64,000 nt of DNA, taken from NCBI GenBank assembly GCA_035578155.1, contig JAPWDM010000005.1:21140877-21204876 (forward strand), written 5' to 3'. Under the pieces are notes generated by a model. It made no database searches, was not told where the DNA came from, and saw nothing but the letters and a program-made list of their open reading frames with translations. Below are positions 23,710 through 34,482 of this stretch, piece by piece. Numbering within the stretch: the first letter of the stretch is position 1; each line of letters begins with the position of its first letter. The translations under genes and the position numbers were made by a program. Source of the stretch: Brachynemurus nebulosus (taxonomy: Eukaryota > Arthropoda > Insecta > Neuroptera > Myrmeleontidae).

Positions 23710-24155
23710 TGCCGCTGCTACACGATGCTACGAACACCTTCCAACATTCGACGTTGGATGGTTCATAGCATCGTGTAGCCGTTGTTCGAACCTACGAGTG
23801 TCCAATGTCGAGCGTCAAACATTCGCATTTGGTCGTGTCCCGTTCGATGTCGGTATTCTTGCACCGAGTCAAAGGGATGCTTCGAACGTTTGAAGGTCAT
23901 TGTTGGTTGCGTTCGTTGGTTGCGCACGACTCGTTCATGTGAAGAGAGACAACATCAGTGTATAACATTAGAGATAACATCAGACAGATAACAGCGTCGT
24001 CCATTGAGTACCAACACATCATCATTCGTATTGGATCAAACATTCGATTAACCGTGTAGCAGATACATTCGTCGCACCAACTACCGAACTTAATTGCCTC
24101 AAACGTTCGATCGAATGTTGGAAGGAACGTTCGTAGCATCGTGTAGAACCCGCTT
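23710..24155. mobile_element. Inverted-repeat MITE, about 445 bp
   Basis: Both ends carry CTACACGATGCTACGAAC in inverted orientation (near 23716-23735 and 24129-24148), extending into TTCCAACATTCGA at about 40 bp of near-perfect terminal repeat. Subterminal repeats of CGAACGTT and ACATTCG types fill the interior. No clear TSD was found. Antisense frames inside it (23782-23991, 23897-24160) reflect the symmetrical sequence. Confidence 0.75.
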
Positions 24156-24299
24156 AACAATAAGATACTGTTAGAATGCTTATAACATTTGTAAACATAT
24201 GATAATGATATAATCTATATTTACTAACAATTGAAGTCCTTCAGACCGTTTTCCAGGAATAATTGTCAGTTGTATAATTATGTACTTTCGTATATATAT

Positions 24300-24707
24300 T
24301 AGGGATGTTATGGCTATCCGTACCCGTAACCAAAACTACCGGATATCCGAATTAATTAAATATCCGAAACTGAAACCGTATCCGAAAATAAAAGTTTCGG
24401 ATTGGTTTCGGATAATAAAAAACAACTGCCGTTGAAAAACTGAGTTTAGATCGAGGCAAATTTTTGCTGCGTGTGTTTCTTTTAATAGATTTCCGTTGAT
24501 TCTTGTTTAACGTTCACTTTTTGAAGTAAAATTTCCCCCTTTTTACAAAAGAAAATTTTCACTAAAAGCAATTATCCGTAACCGTAACCGTATCCGAAAC
24601 ATTATCCGATATTATTACATATCCGTAACCGAAACCGAAAAAATGTTTCTAAATATCTTCTAAATATCCGTAACCGTATCCGAAATTTCATATCCATAAC
24701 ATCCCTA
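24300..24707. mobile_element. hAT-like MITE with TAGGGATG ends and repeated ATCCG motifs
   Basis: TAGGGATGTTATGG (24300-24313) and CCATAACATCCCTA (24694-24707) are exact inverted repeats. The flanking 8 bp ATATATAT match (24292-24299, 24708-24715), although low complexity weakens this. The interior is built largely of repeated ATCCGAAAC / TATCCGTAACCG motifs in both orientations. The element at 33909-34474 has the same outer TAGG(G/A)ATG. Confidence 0.8.
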
Positions 24708-24715
24708 ATATATAT

Positions 24716-26064
24716 AATATAATACAGCATACATTTGGATTCCTATGGGAAACCGTTTAATTTAGATTGTTACGTTTCATCTTTAATTTATTGTGCAAAA
24801 TGATATAATATTTTATTAAAAATAATATTTTAAAACAATGACAAACCAACGCGACGATGTACTCTATCTGTTGGTTAAGTGTGACGCGAAATTTTCCTAG
24901 GTCAATTCCCCAATGATCCATAATATTATCAACCAAATATAATTAATAATAAATGTATAATTTGAGTACTTTTAAGGTTCCGTATACATCAGTAATGAAG
25001 TGAGGAAAGAAAACAACTTTTTTAGGGTTCCAAAGAAAATATTTCGTTTTGTTCTATGTTATACCAGCAATAATTTCTACATCTTTCTGCCTGTAAACAT
25101 GAAATTTTGCAACAAGTGTAGATCTGAATTAGTAAAAAAAACCAAAATTTATTTCTTTCTGTAAGTAGGTACTTACAAAAAGAAATTAATTAGATATAGT
25201 TACAAGGAATTTTAAAATAAGACTAAACTAAGCTTTGTAAGCTCGGTTTGGGAGATATTGAGCTTCAAAATTATTGTGTACAAAGGTAGTTTCCTTTTTA
25301 TTACAAACCGAAATCTTAAACACGTTTTTCTTGTAGCGGAATTTTTACAATTGGCGTTCACTCTCACTCAAAAATTAATCGGCCAATTTTTTTGAAATTT
25401 TTGACAGATAGCTATAACGTAAAAGCACCTATACCAGAAGACTATTTTGAGGTGTATAATTAAACTGGCTTATAAAAATTGACAAATAAATTAAACACCC
25501 ATTTTTTTTTATTAATAAACATGAAGGAAAGTTTTTTTTTAATTCAATGAATATGTTTTTAAAAGAATACAACCCAAAAATTTTTATTTATTAATGTTTT
25601 TCTTTTACAAAATGTCGACATCTATATCCAAACAAAGAAATATTAATGACACTAGGAGTTGGGAACCGATATACAAACAGACGTATAATATGAGTAATAT
25701 GACATATAGAGTGATATCTAGACGTCAAAGTAGGAAACAGAGAATGGTTTAGGTATCAGTCGTAAATAAAGGATCAAAATACTGTGTTAAGTAAGGAAGC
25801 ATTAAATGCGAGGTGAATTTAAATTGAAAAATAACCATTCCATTAATAATAACTATTAATAATAATTTTTGTTATCAGAAGTTTCTTTCAGAAATAACTT
25901 CATTAATATATAAATGTCAAAACTGTTCGGACATAATATGATCGCGTTTATGATCGTGAAGTAGAGGGGCTTTTACCTTACCTACTTTATACTATTAGCT
26001 TTTATTTGAACCAAGCAAAATAAGTAGACAAAAATTTCATGAAAATTGAAATTTTTTAAAAACT
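24716..26064. other. AT-rich sequence with a weak GGGTTCC trace
   Basis: AAGGTTCCGTATACATC near 24977 and TTAGGGTTCC near 25023 are degenerate relatives of the insect GGGTTCCGTA repeat. Nothing else supported. Confidence 0.45.
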
Positions 26065-26815
26065 CATACAAATTTGTTAGTTTTTTACGTTTTTTTACTT
26101 TTTTGAATTTTATTTGGTCATCTATATTGCACATAATTGTGTCAACATAGGCAAACTTTTTCTAAATTTTTTAGATGACAATTACGACGGCTAAAAGTAA
26201 TTTTGGAACTTGTGGAGTAACACGCTCCAATAAAAGGCTATTTACAGCCGCCATTTTTACATATATTTAAAAAAAAATGATGCTGTAACCATAGTCCAAT
26301 AAACACTATTATACTAATATAGACAAAGCGTAAAGCTAGTTTATAGGCAGTTTTCCCGACGCAGATAATAGTACAAGTTACTACGAATACGACGGTTATT
26401 GGCACTGATTACAATAATACAAAGTAGCAGTTGATCGTACTTTGAGCTTATGTTGATGCTTCACTTATTCATCGATACCGTCAATCTATAGACTATACAC
26501 AACATGTTCATCGGTCTATGGTTATAATATTTGAAGGTCATACTAAATCAAATGCTAAACCTCAAAAATCAAATTTTTTCTTGTTACAAAAATTCCCAAA
26601 ATTACTATTATTTTCACCTGTCAAATGGAACTAAATTATCACGTAATTAACTCTTATAGTAACATTGACGAATATATTCGTCCATTCTTATGATAAAAAC
26701 CATCAAAAAAAGTACTTAAATGCCGCATATTTTATCGTCAGTTGTAAATTACTCTAACCACTGAGGAACCCTCACTTAAAACGTACCCAACACGCAGTTG
26801 GTGGAAATTGTTATT
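26065..26815. repeat. Dispersed repeat related to 17640-18000
   Basis: It shares ordered blocks with 17640-18000: a TTTTTTACTTTTTTGAATTT block near 26090, AAGGTCATACTAAATCAAATGCTAAAC near 26535, and an inverted TGAGGAACCCT...ACCCAACACGC block at about 26760-26810. Moderate identity and different internal spacing suggest an old non-autonomous family. Confidence 0.5.
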
Positions 26816-27606
26816 TTAAATTAGAAAATTAGACGTAATATATTATGTCGCACATAAAATCGCTAATTTTATTATAGTGTGTCTACATTCAAATTATTGT
26901 CGATTATTAATACGTGAATGTACATAGAATAATATTATAATCATCGAACGTCGCCGCTATAGTGGACAAGGCCCGGGAAAAATCACCAGCTATCGGTTAT
27001 TTATAAATAAAATTTTCTGCAAGAACAATAATTAGTACGAACGGATCAACTCTGTGTGTGTATGTGCACGCTCTGTTTGTTCCCAGAAAAGAATAGTCGC
27101 ATAGGACACCACATGTCACTAAAGAAGATCGAGACTAGTGTCTGCCACACATATTGTTTGCCGTGCGAAAATAATCAGACGATTCAAATAATACAGATGT
27201 ATTGATACATACTTGTCCTCGCGATCGAGGTGACTGCCATACTGTTGTGGTGCAGTCAAACAAATGAAAACAGATGTCGCGATGTTCAAGTTTTTTGTTA
27301 GTGTATGTCTGACAATGTATTAAGCTATATTCGAGTCGTTTTATCAGACGAAAATTAAAAAAAAAAATAAATATAACACTAACTACAGTTTTTTGGAAGT
27401 GTAAAGAAAATTTAACGCGTGTGTATCAAGTCCCGTAAAAGATTTGTAATTTTTTTACTTTTCTCGTAAAAAAGAAAGTTAGGACCACAGACTAGTGAAC
27501 ATATTATATATTATATTATATAGACATATAAATGTGTAATTGAAGCAACCACATACGAACAAGTTCCGACCTTAATACTATAATATAGTATTGCATTGTA
27601 TCCATA
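26816..27606. other. Sequence inside the inverted repeat pair, nothing recognised
   Basis: Somewhat less AT-rich around 26940-27250, with a short TG run near 27054. No gene recognised. Confidence 0.45.
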
Positions 27607-28402
27607 CACGGAGAGAAAATTCCTATAAAAATTACTGTGCTCAGCACTACAATCGACGTGTAAAAGGCGAACATATTCAATTCTGTAAGGTAAAAATATA
27701 AAGATTATAATTAATCATAAAAAATTTAAAGGATGGAATGTTCTTTTCGTAATATTATCTCCGTAAAATTTGTAAAACAGCACAGTAAAAAGTTCCATTA
27801 CCGACAAAAAAATAATTTTTAATTATTTTTATTAAAAAAATTACCATGCTAACATGCTAATAATAGAAAGAAAAAAAAACAGAAAGAAGGTTGGTTATGT
27901 TGGGAACGCTGTAATGAAATGTACCTCACTGAGCGATTTACATGCGAACCATAGGTGTGGACTGTGGAAGAAACTTTGTCAGACAGTTCGCACCAAGCAC
28001 CTTGATTTATCAGACTGTGTTACAAGCAGCTAGCACAGCTAGTAGTCAGTTTCTTTTACACTCTCTTAGGACGATGTCATCGTTTAATTCATCTTTTTGT
28101 TATTTACCTATCTTTAGTATATGTATTAGAATATATTGTTGGAAATCATTTTTGTATACATGTTTTTACAGGTACAGTGCAACCAACATAAGGTCGCGAG
28201 TCAGATGCGCATATGAAAGAGTACGACAACGAGAATTAAACTATGCATAAGAGTGTGATAAAAGTTGTGTTAGCACCACATTAAATTTTACCATGCTAGC
28301 ACATATTTTTTATTTTGGTCGTCGATCGTGCACGGATTATAGGGGAGCATGGTAATTTTTCTGAAATTTTCTCTACAAAAATTATAGGATTTTTCTCTTC
28401 GA
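27607..28402 (+). mobile_element. CACGGAGAG-family TA-flanked element, copy 3
   Basis: Starts CACGGAGAGAAAATTCCTAT after TA (27605-27606) and ends in a decayed TTTTTCTCTTCGA followed by TA (28403-28404). It shares its central block (GTGGAAGAAACTTTGTCAGA) with copy 5, defining a subfamily separate from copies 1 and 4. The frame open at 27942-28250 is partly repeated in copy 5 only because the DNA is homologous; there is no known domain. Confidence 0.88.
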
Positions 28403-28739
28403 TACTGATATTAAAATTTTTCTTTTTTGAGAAGAAACTGCAAAATTTTGAAAGAAAAAATGTGGTATTCGCTTTATTTTCAAAATACGTACCTATTACA
28501 AATTATGTCCTGCAATAATTATAGTCGCATTTGCTCAAAAATTAACATTATATTATTTCATTAAATTTCACCCGTCTCACCCTGTTACCTGCTTCAAGAA
28601 AAATGTCTAGAAATTGGCTTTACGCTTTGTCTAGTAGTATAATATAATAGTGTTCATTGGTCTGTGGTTAGGACAGATTTTTACAGCAAAAAGTTTAGTA
28701 CAAATCGTTCAAAATTACTATGTACATTGTACACATTGG

Positions 28740-28880
28740 TTAAAAAAAAATAAAAGTCGTCTAGTGCAAGTTGTATTTGTGCAAACAGTGTTCTGTACAA
28801 TCACTTTTTTATGAATTTAATGTAACAGCGTATGAAAGTGGATTAAATATTTTTCCTAATGAATGAATTTTATTCTTTAA
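28740..28880 (+). repeat. Dispersed repeat related to 46230-46350 (degenerate GGGTTCCGTA type)
   Basis: AAAGTCGTCTAGTGCAAGTT...GTTCTGTACAATCA...TATGAATTTAATGTAACA...GTATGAAAGT here matches block by block with 46238-46345. The order resembles the GTGCGAGTCGGAC...GGGTTCCGTA repeat of insect genomes, in worn form. Confidence 0.6.
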
Positions 28881-29348
28881 AAAAATCATATTTTTCGACT
28901 TCAAAACAATCGTATCGTAATCTTGGTCTGTTTACGTTTACCAGAAACTAACACTGAATGAACTAAACGTATGCTAAAGATCGCCGTATCTTTTTATTTC
29001 AATAATAATTATTAGCAGTAGGTATTATTTACTATAAAAATTGAATTATATATAACATTTCAAATTAGAAAATTATTTAAATATTATTACCAATTTTTTT
29101 AATAGTCCCCCCCCCCTTCAAAAAATGGAGAAAAGTATGTAGTTATATGTATTACTGAATTCCTGCTTTAGTAAGCTTTTGTTTGATAGTTGATACCCTA
29201 ATTGATGCTCTCGGGGAAAGTATTTGTTTTCACTTTCTAGGTTAACTTCAAAAATTAACTCCCAGAATCAAAATTCAACTTTACATCTGAAATCGGGTTA
29301 CCACACCCTACCTCGGTGCTAAATTTTAAATTTTCACATCGTATAGTT
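28881..29348. other. AT-rich sequence, nothing recognised
   Basis: Contains a C run near 29107-29116. No other feature. Confidence 0.5.
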
Positions 29349-30081
29349 GTAGAGAAAATTGTCTGCCAATTTTAGTACGGAAGCTAACACTACTTTTATC
29401 ACACTCTTATGCATATATGTTATAGTTTAATTCTTGTTGTCGTACTCTTTCATTTGCGCATCTGACCCGCAACCTTATGTTGCTTGGGCGGTACCTGTAA
29501 AAACTTCGAAGCTGTAAGAACTTTATGATGCATACAAAAATGATTGCCAACAATATATTCTAATACTAAAGGTAGTGGAGTAACAAAATGATGAATTAAA
29601 CGGTGGCATCCCCGTCCTCTAAGACAGTGTAATGAATACTGTTTGCTGCTTATAACAGTCTAATGGATCAAGGTGCTTGGTCCGACCCGTCCGACCAAAT
29701 TAGTCGTCTAAACCTATGGTTGGCTATGTAACTTGCTATGAGTGAGGTGCATTTCAACAGCGTTCACAACAAACACAACCTCCTTTCTATTTTTTCCTTT
29801 CTACTATTAGCAGATAGCATTTCAAATTTTATAATACAGCATGGTAATTTTTGTAAGAAAAACAATTAAAAAATATTTTTTTGTCGGCAATGGAACTTTT
29901 TACTGTGCTGTTTTACAAATTTTACGGAACTAATATTACGGAAATAATATTCTATCCTTTAAATTTTCTATGATTAATTATAATTTTTATATTTTTACCG
30001 TACAAAATTGAATATGTTCGCCTGTTACACGTCGATTGTAGTGCTGAGCACAGTAATTTTTATATGAATTTTCTCTCCGTG
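29349..30081 (-). mobile_element. CACGGAGAG-family TA-flanked element, copy 4 (inverted, 3' part deleted)
   Basis: The family 5' end is at the right (ATTTTCTCTCCGTG ending at 30081, followed by TA). Homology to copy 1 runs leftward through the CAAGGTGCTTGGTCCGACC block to GCTAACAC near 29383. A possible worn piece of the 3' end (TATAGTTGTAGAGAAAATT) lies at about 29342-29361. The segment with the GTCGATCGCGCAC block and the 3' inverted repeat is missing. It pairs with copy 1 as a subfamily. Confidence 0.85.
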
Positions 30082-30083
30082 TA

Positions 30084-31050
30084 CACACATCGTTGTCCCA
30101 AAACGATGTTTTCGAAACTATCACCCAGTTTATTCCTGCACGATATAATTGCTGTGTCATTTAAGTAGTTATATAACTTCTTAAATATTGAGAATTTTAA
30201 AATTTCTTTTTGCATACTTACACATTTCTAAAAGTCTAAACTTTAAGAATATGCAAAAAAAAAAAATTCGATTATTTCCATTTTGTAGAGTAGAGTATCG
30301 GCCTTAATGAAATTTGCAACACTTCAATGATCAAACAAATAGTTTGAACACAATGGTCAACTCTCATCTCGTCGTAATGGATATCAAATTAGTGCTGGAT
30401 ATTGAACAAATATTGATAAAACAACAAATGTCCTTTTCACAAACGGGAGACGACTGATGATCAACTATATAAATTCATTTGAATTAGTGACAATCTGCTG
30501 ACGAACCAATTCAATTGGGTACACGGTTGATATGTATGATAGATCAAAAAATGTACATTCAAAGCGTTAATGTGAATCGATTATACAGGACTAACTTCTT
30601 TTCAATTTTTCTACGTTCATTATGGCTATCTACTTCAGTTTACTGTGTCTTTTTCGAATGTGTATTAGCAGTGCAGTACTTAATCTTCGTTCACCAATGG
30701 AATTAATTTGGTAGATTTGAAAAACGTTCGAATTTGAACGAGAGAGAGTAAATATCATTTATGGTAAGCGTCTCTGGTAAACAGTAACGATAATTGGGAG
30801 AACGTTTTATTTACGAATGCATCAGCACCACCGGACATTTCAAAATTGTAAATTATCAAATCACGAAGTATACAGACGATGAATCTTTAAATATTATATG
30901 CGTAATTTTTGTTGAAGCGTGTATGATTTGAAGCTATAATTAAACACATTTACACGTACAATTTTTGTTAAAAATTTGTTACAGTAAGGGCGAGGGTTGT
31001 TGAATGCTATATCCAGGGGGATATTTACACGTATGGACTGAATACACTAT
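30084..31050. other. AT-rich sequence, nothing recognised
   Basis: The 63-codon frame at 30515-30706 is unassigned. No repeats recognised. Confidence 0.45.
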
Positions 31051-31184
31051 AGTTCAGGGCTGCAGAATTGTAGGAGCAGCAAATGTCTCTTCACTTTTAT
31101 GTAAAGACTAGTGTCATAGTTCAGGGCTGCAGAGTTGTAGGAACAGCAAATATCTCTTCACTTTTATGTGACTAGTGTCACTAA
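31051..31184. repeat. Tandem duplication, 2 x 67 bp
   Basis: AGTTCAGGGCTGCAGA starts at 31051 and again at 31118, continuing through TCTCTTCACTTTTATGT with a few differences. ACTAGTGTCA recurs again at the right edge. Confidence 0.9.
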
Positions 31185-31339
31185 AGACTAGTGTCAACTT
31201 TTATTTTTCCTTAGAAAATTTTGTAGGAATCGCAAACTACAATTTTTCTAGTTAATTTATTGATTAATTCTTCAAGATATTGAGCTTAAAATAAGGTCTA
31301 TTTAACGCTCAAGTTCGTTAAACAACTAATGGTCTACAC

Positions 31340-32134
31340 CAGTGTTTTTCAACCTTTTTCATGGCGGGACCCTTCCCCCCCCTAGTATGGAAAAATATTT
31401 CGCAACCCCCTAGTATAGAAAAATATTTGGTGACCCCTAGCCTCTGCTATTTATGTTATAAATAGCCGTTCATCATTATTGATTATTTTCAGTTAGGTGT
31501 CAATTAAATACGTAACAGAGGACTTTAAGCAGGCATATTTTTATATCGACATCGAAGTTGACGACTTATAGTAGCCTCTGAACGCGCGTGTGTCTTGTGT
31601 GAGCGAGACATAACGCAACGTAATAAGCGCTGCGTGAAGCATCAGGCGAGTAAAGGATGACACCTTTGAATTCTTTGATTTGTGAATTCGCTTTGAATTG
31701 TATTTAAATTTGTTGAATTGACTTGCTGTTTGTTTGGTAGTTGCTCACTCTCTTTTATTGTCTAATATCCAAAATTCTGTGTTCATTATAATTACTAAAA
31801 ATGGATGAGTTTCTGGAAAGGCATGCACAACCGTCAACTTTTTAAATTCCAATGTGAGTAATGAAAGAAAAGCAAAGAAAAAGCGTCTATATGGCGACAA
31901 TTATTTAAAACTCGGATTTACTGTTATTGAAAATAAGCGGCAGTTATTTGTTTTGAAATTTTACCAAGCGAAAGTATGAAACCATCTCATTAACGTAACC
32001 TTTAATTAACCTTTTCTTTATTAAGTAGTATATATTGAACTAGAATGGTTTTATATTGTTAAAGTAACTGCAACCCCCTTAAAAAGGCTTCGCAACCCCC
32101 CAGGGGGTCGCGACCCACAGGTTGAAAAACACTG
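31340..32134 (+). mobile_element. Non-autonomous hAT element A, 795 bp, perfect 8-bp TSD
   Basis: The left end CAGTGTTTTTCAACC (31340-31354) and right end GGTTGAAAAACACTG (32120-32134) are exact 15-bp inverted repeats. The TSD GTCTACAC is exact at 31332-31339 and 32135-32142 and fits nTnnnnAn. Subterminal GC-rich blocks (CATGGCGGGACCC; GGGGGTCGCGACCC) are typical of this hAT lineage. A broken transposase N-terminus lies at 31801-31985, so this is an internally deleted derivative of a coding element. Element B at 35866-36585 is a second copy. Confidence 0.95.
31801..31985 (+). pseudogene. hAT transposase N-terminal fragment, frameshifted
   Basis: An ATG at 31801 opens with MDEFLERH, resembling the MDKFL-type start common in hAT transposases, and reaches a stop after 14 codons. 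Shifting frame just past that point, the sequence continues as a basic KKKRL run followed by NYLKLGFT. This matches the KRKYxxxYLKYGF motif known upstream of the BED-type zinc finger in ZBED5-like hAT transposases. The zinc finger, catalytic region and dimerisation domain are all absent. In element B a deletion has removed this start, and its reading ends at a stop within NYF. Non-functional; assignment to hAT also rests on the flanking terminal repeats and TSD. Confidence 0.7.
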
Positions 32135-32246
32135 GTCTACACTAACTACAAAAAACACGAAAAACTAATGGTCTGATTTGAACTGTTTTTCTAGATGTTT
32201 GACATTACGGCGGATTAGTCAAAAAAATACGAAAACTTGATACCAA

Positions 32247-32463
32247 GGTCGGCCGCACATTGAGACGCAGTTAACGCAGGCAGTTTCTGTGCTCTGCCTT
32301 TCAGTTCGCGCTATCTCGTTCTACGACAAGAGTCACAGAAACTGCGCTGTCCTGCCTGCGTTAACTGCGTCTCAGTGTGCGCCCGGCCACACAGTTTATC
32401 CATCGTGCTTTCCCGCCCTGCCCTACGTTTACTGCGTGACGCAGCTCAATGTGCGCCCGGCCC
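32247..32463. mobile_element. GC-rich foldback MITE, about 217 bp
   Basis: A block carrying CACATTGAGACGCAGTTAAC then GCAGGCAG (near 32257) is repeated inverted at about 32355-32395 as CTGCCTGCGTTAACTGCG then TCTCAGTGTGCGCCCGGCC. A third, diverged copy (ACTGCGTGACGCAGCTCAATGTGCGCCCGGCC) closes the element at 32431-32462. Much more GC-rich than its surroundings. No TSD identified. The 77-codon frame at 32289-32522 is a shadow of the repeats. Confidence 0.75.
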
Positions 32464-32533
32464 AATATTGCAAAAGCTGGGAAACTTTTGTTAAATCTGA
32501 TAAAAATTCATATATTAATTGAAATAAGTAGAC

Positions 32534-32605
32534 CTCATTTTCGGGCAAAGGGTAATTATTAACAGTTGCAGTTCATTATTAAATTACCCTTTGCTCGAAA
32601 ATGAG
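32534..32605. repeat. Hairpin, 24-bp stem with one mismatch
   Basis: CTCATTTTCGGGCAAAGG then GTAATT (32534-32557) pairs with AATTACCCTTTGCTCGAAAA then TGAG (32582-32605). The arms may continue weakly outward through GAAATAAGT and ACTTATTTC. It lies 64 bp from another foldback. Confidence 0.88.
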
Positions 32606-32668
32606 TTTTAATGGTGCTACTCCATCCACTTATTTCCTTCAACATAAAAATTTTTTCCAACTTAACAC

Positions 32669-32822
32669 ACTTTCAAAACGATTTCTTTGTTCAAAGATTA
32701 AAAATTTATTATAGAAATATATATTAAAGAAATATCTTCGTGAATTATTGTTTTTTAATAGTCAAAGGAAAAAAATCAAATAAATTTTTAATCTCTGAAT
32801 AAAGAAATCATTTTGAAAGTGT
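32669..32822. repeat. Foldback, about 45-bp arms
   Basis: The left arm CACTTTCAAAACGATTTCTT (32669-) is mirrored by the right arm ending AAGAAATCATTTTGAAAGTG (to 32822), extending through TTCAAAGATTAAAAATTTAT with a few mismatches. The outer arm is related to the outer arms of the foldback at 62300-63040 (CTCTCAAAACAATTTCTT). Confidence 0.8.
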
Positions 32823-33908
32823 AGATTTAACAAAACAATAAGAAATTATTATGATATTCGGATTTAGTCGACCTATTCAACATTCACCGCTCTTACTCTA
32901 TCACTAATTGAAAATGTAACACTAATTGAAAGTGTAACACTTTTGCTGCAAAAGATGGTATTAATTTTGAATTACCTGGTGCCCATTTCGAATGAATACC
33001 ATTCAATAAAAGATTATCTAGAATTATTAGAAGATATAGATACACGTGGAAACTGTGCTCGAGGACGAGGGCTCAATAGATAGATTTATCTCTGGTCTTC
33101 CTGAGAGATCTCTCATCATACCAATTCGATTAAATTAACCAATATGTAGTTCCCGATCGACAAATATATTAATTGAAATGTGTATGTATTAGAAAACTAT
33201 ATAATTAGGATTACCAACTACGTTCACTACTTATAGGGAAACTGGGGTATAAGAAAATGAATTAAAATTTAAAAATAGAGTAGTCTATTGATTTAGGATA
33301 ATCGATAACATTCGATTTAAGTCAGAAAATTTGTTATTTCATTTAAAATGTTGTGTAATTTATAGTAAAATATTAATTTGTGTTATTTGAGTTGCTTTAA
33401 ACCACCTTTATTATACATCAAGTAGGTATTCGACGAATTTTTTACATTCCTTTTTTTTTATTTTCAAATTTTTCAAATTTTAAATTCTGAAGTTACGATA
33501 CTGTCTATTAAAAACCAGGTGAGTGCGTGCCAAAACACTCTAAGTGATAATAGACATAACGAAACCATAAATCTTCTATATTTATGACTACGAAACTCTA
33601 AAAGAAACACTTATGTTCGCAACATTGTGCATAACATTGCGAATTCTCCAAGACTAATCTACTTCATTTCAAAGATATGATTTCCAAAACACTGTTTTTC
33701 AGATTTCTGTTTAAAGAAGACACTATAACAAACAAGATTTTGGCCTGCAGGATTTATCAGTACCTATAGAAAACAATTAAAATACCACTATACCACCTTA
33801 CTAACAATATTCGTGTAAAAGAGTATACCTACCATTGAGATTATTATATGAGCGAAAAAGTTATAACATGCGTTATAACTGAATTACGTACTATACTTTA
33901 TCCACGAC
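32823..33908. other. AT-rich sequence, nothing recognised
   Basis: No feature supported. TCCACGAC at 33901-33908 is the left TSD of the next element. Confidence 0.45.
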
Positions 33909-34474
33909 TAGGGATGATCGATATTAGAAAAACATCGATGTTAACATCGATTCATGAGTTTCGATATACGATATATATCGAAAGAAAGACATCGATGTTC
34001 GAAAACATCGATGTTTATGTAGCAAAATAAAGAACCATTATAATCTATTATTTTATTTATTAAAAATTAACATTGCCAGTATTTATTTGGTACACTTTGC
34101 AAAAAAGTCACTTTGCTAGAAGTTTCCCTTTTAATTTGTTACTTTGTTGCTACATATATACTGCCCAGCTTTTGAAAAAAGTCTCTGTGAAGCTATTGAA
34201 GTTGCTGTGAAGCACAAATATTTAATGGCATTTTTTTCAAGTTTGGATAAGTGGATCCTAGAACTTGCCATAAAAGTAATGGATCTTGTTTTAAATCAGC
34301 TACAGGACTTTTTAACTACTGGATAGCTTAGAGTAATATCGATGTTTCGATATTATTCTCGTAACATCGATGTGTCGATGTTATCGAGGACATAATCATC
34401 GATCGTTTTTACATCGATGTTTTCCCCCTAAACATCGATGTTTTTCTACCATTGATGAATATCGATCATTCCTA
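33909..34474. mobile_element. hAT-like element with TAGGGATGATCGATATT ends and ACATCGATGT repeats
   Basis: TAGGGATGATCGATATT (33909-33925) and AATATCGATCATTCCTA (34458-34474) are inverted repeats with one mismatch. The flanking 8-mers TCCACGAC and TCCACGCT match at the first six positions, and longer matching context supports the site. At least seven ACATCGATGT palindromes crowd both subterminal regions. A 60-codon frame in the centre (34144-34326) is less AT-biased and unassigned; it could be captured host sequence. Confidence 0.8.
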
Positions 34475-34482
34475 TCCACGCT

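Larger units (their letters stand above)
26283..28674. repeat. Inverted repeat pair, about 90-bp arms, 2.2 kb apart
   Basis: The left arm (26283-26372: AACACTATTATACTAATATAG then ACAAAGCGTAAAGC) is mirrored by the right arm (28585-28674: GGCTTTACGCTTTGTCTAG then ATAATAGTGTTCATTGG). Identity looks to be about 75 to 80 percent over 90 bp. The span includes CACGGAGAG-family copy 3. Either two copies of one element inserted oppositely, or the internal repeats of a larger element. Confidence 0.65.

Noticed and set aside
27942..28250. Conserved-looking peptide shared with the frame at 54471-54776, as evidence of a gene
   Set aside because: Both frames lie in copies of the same non-coding TA-flanked element; the shared peptide follows from DNA homology, and frames are not kept in copies 1, 2 and 4.
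32289..32522. 77-codon frame with cysteines as a small secreted protein
   Set aside because: Most of it is the GC-rich foldback read in one frame; no signal peptide pattern or conserved cysteine spacing.
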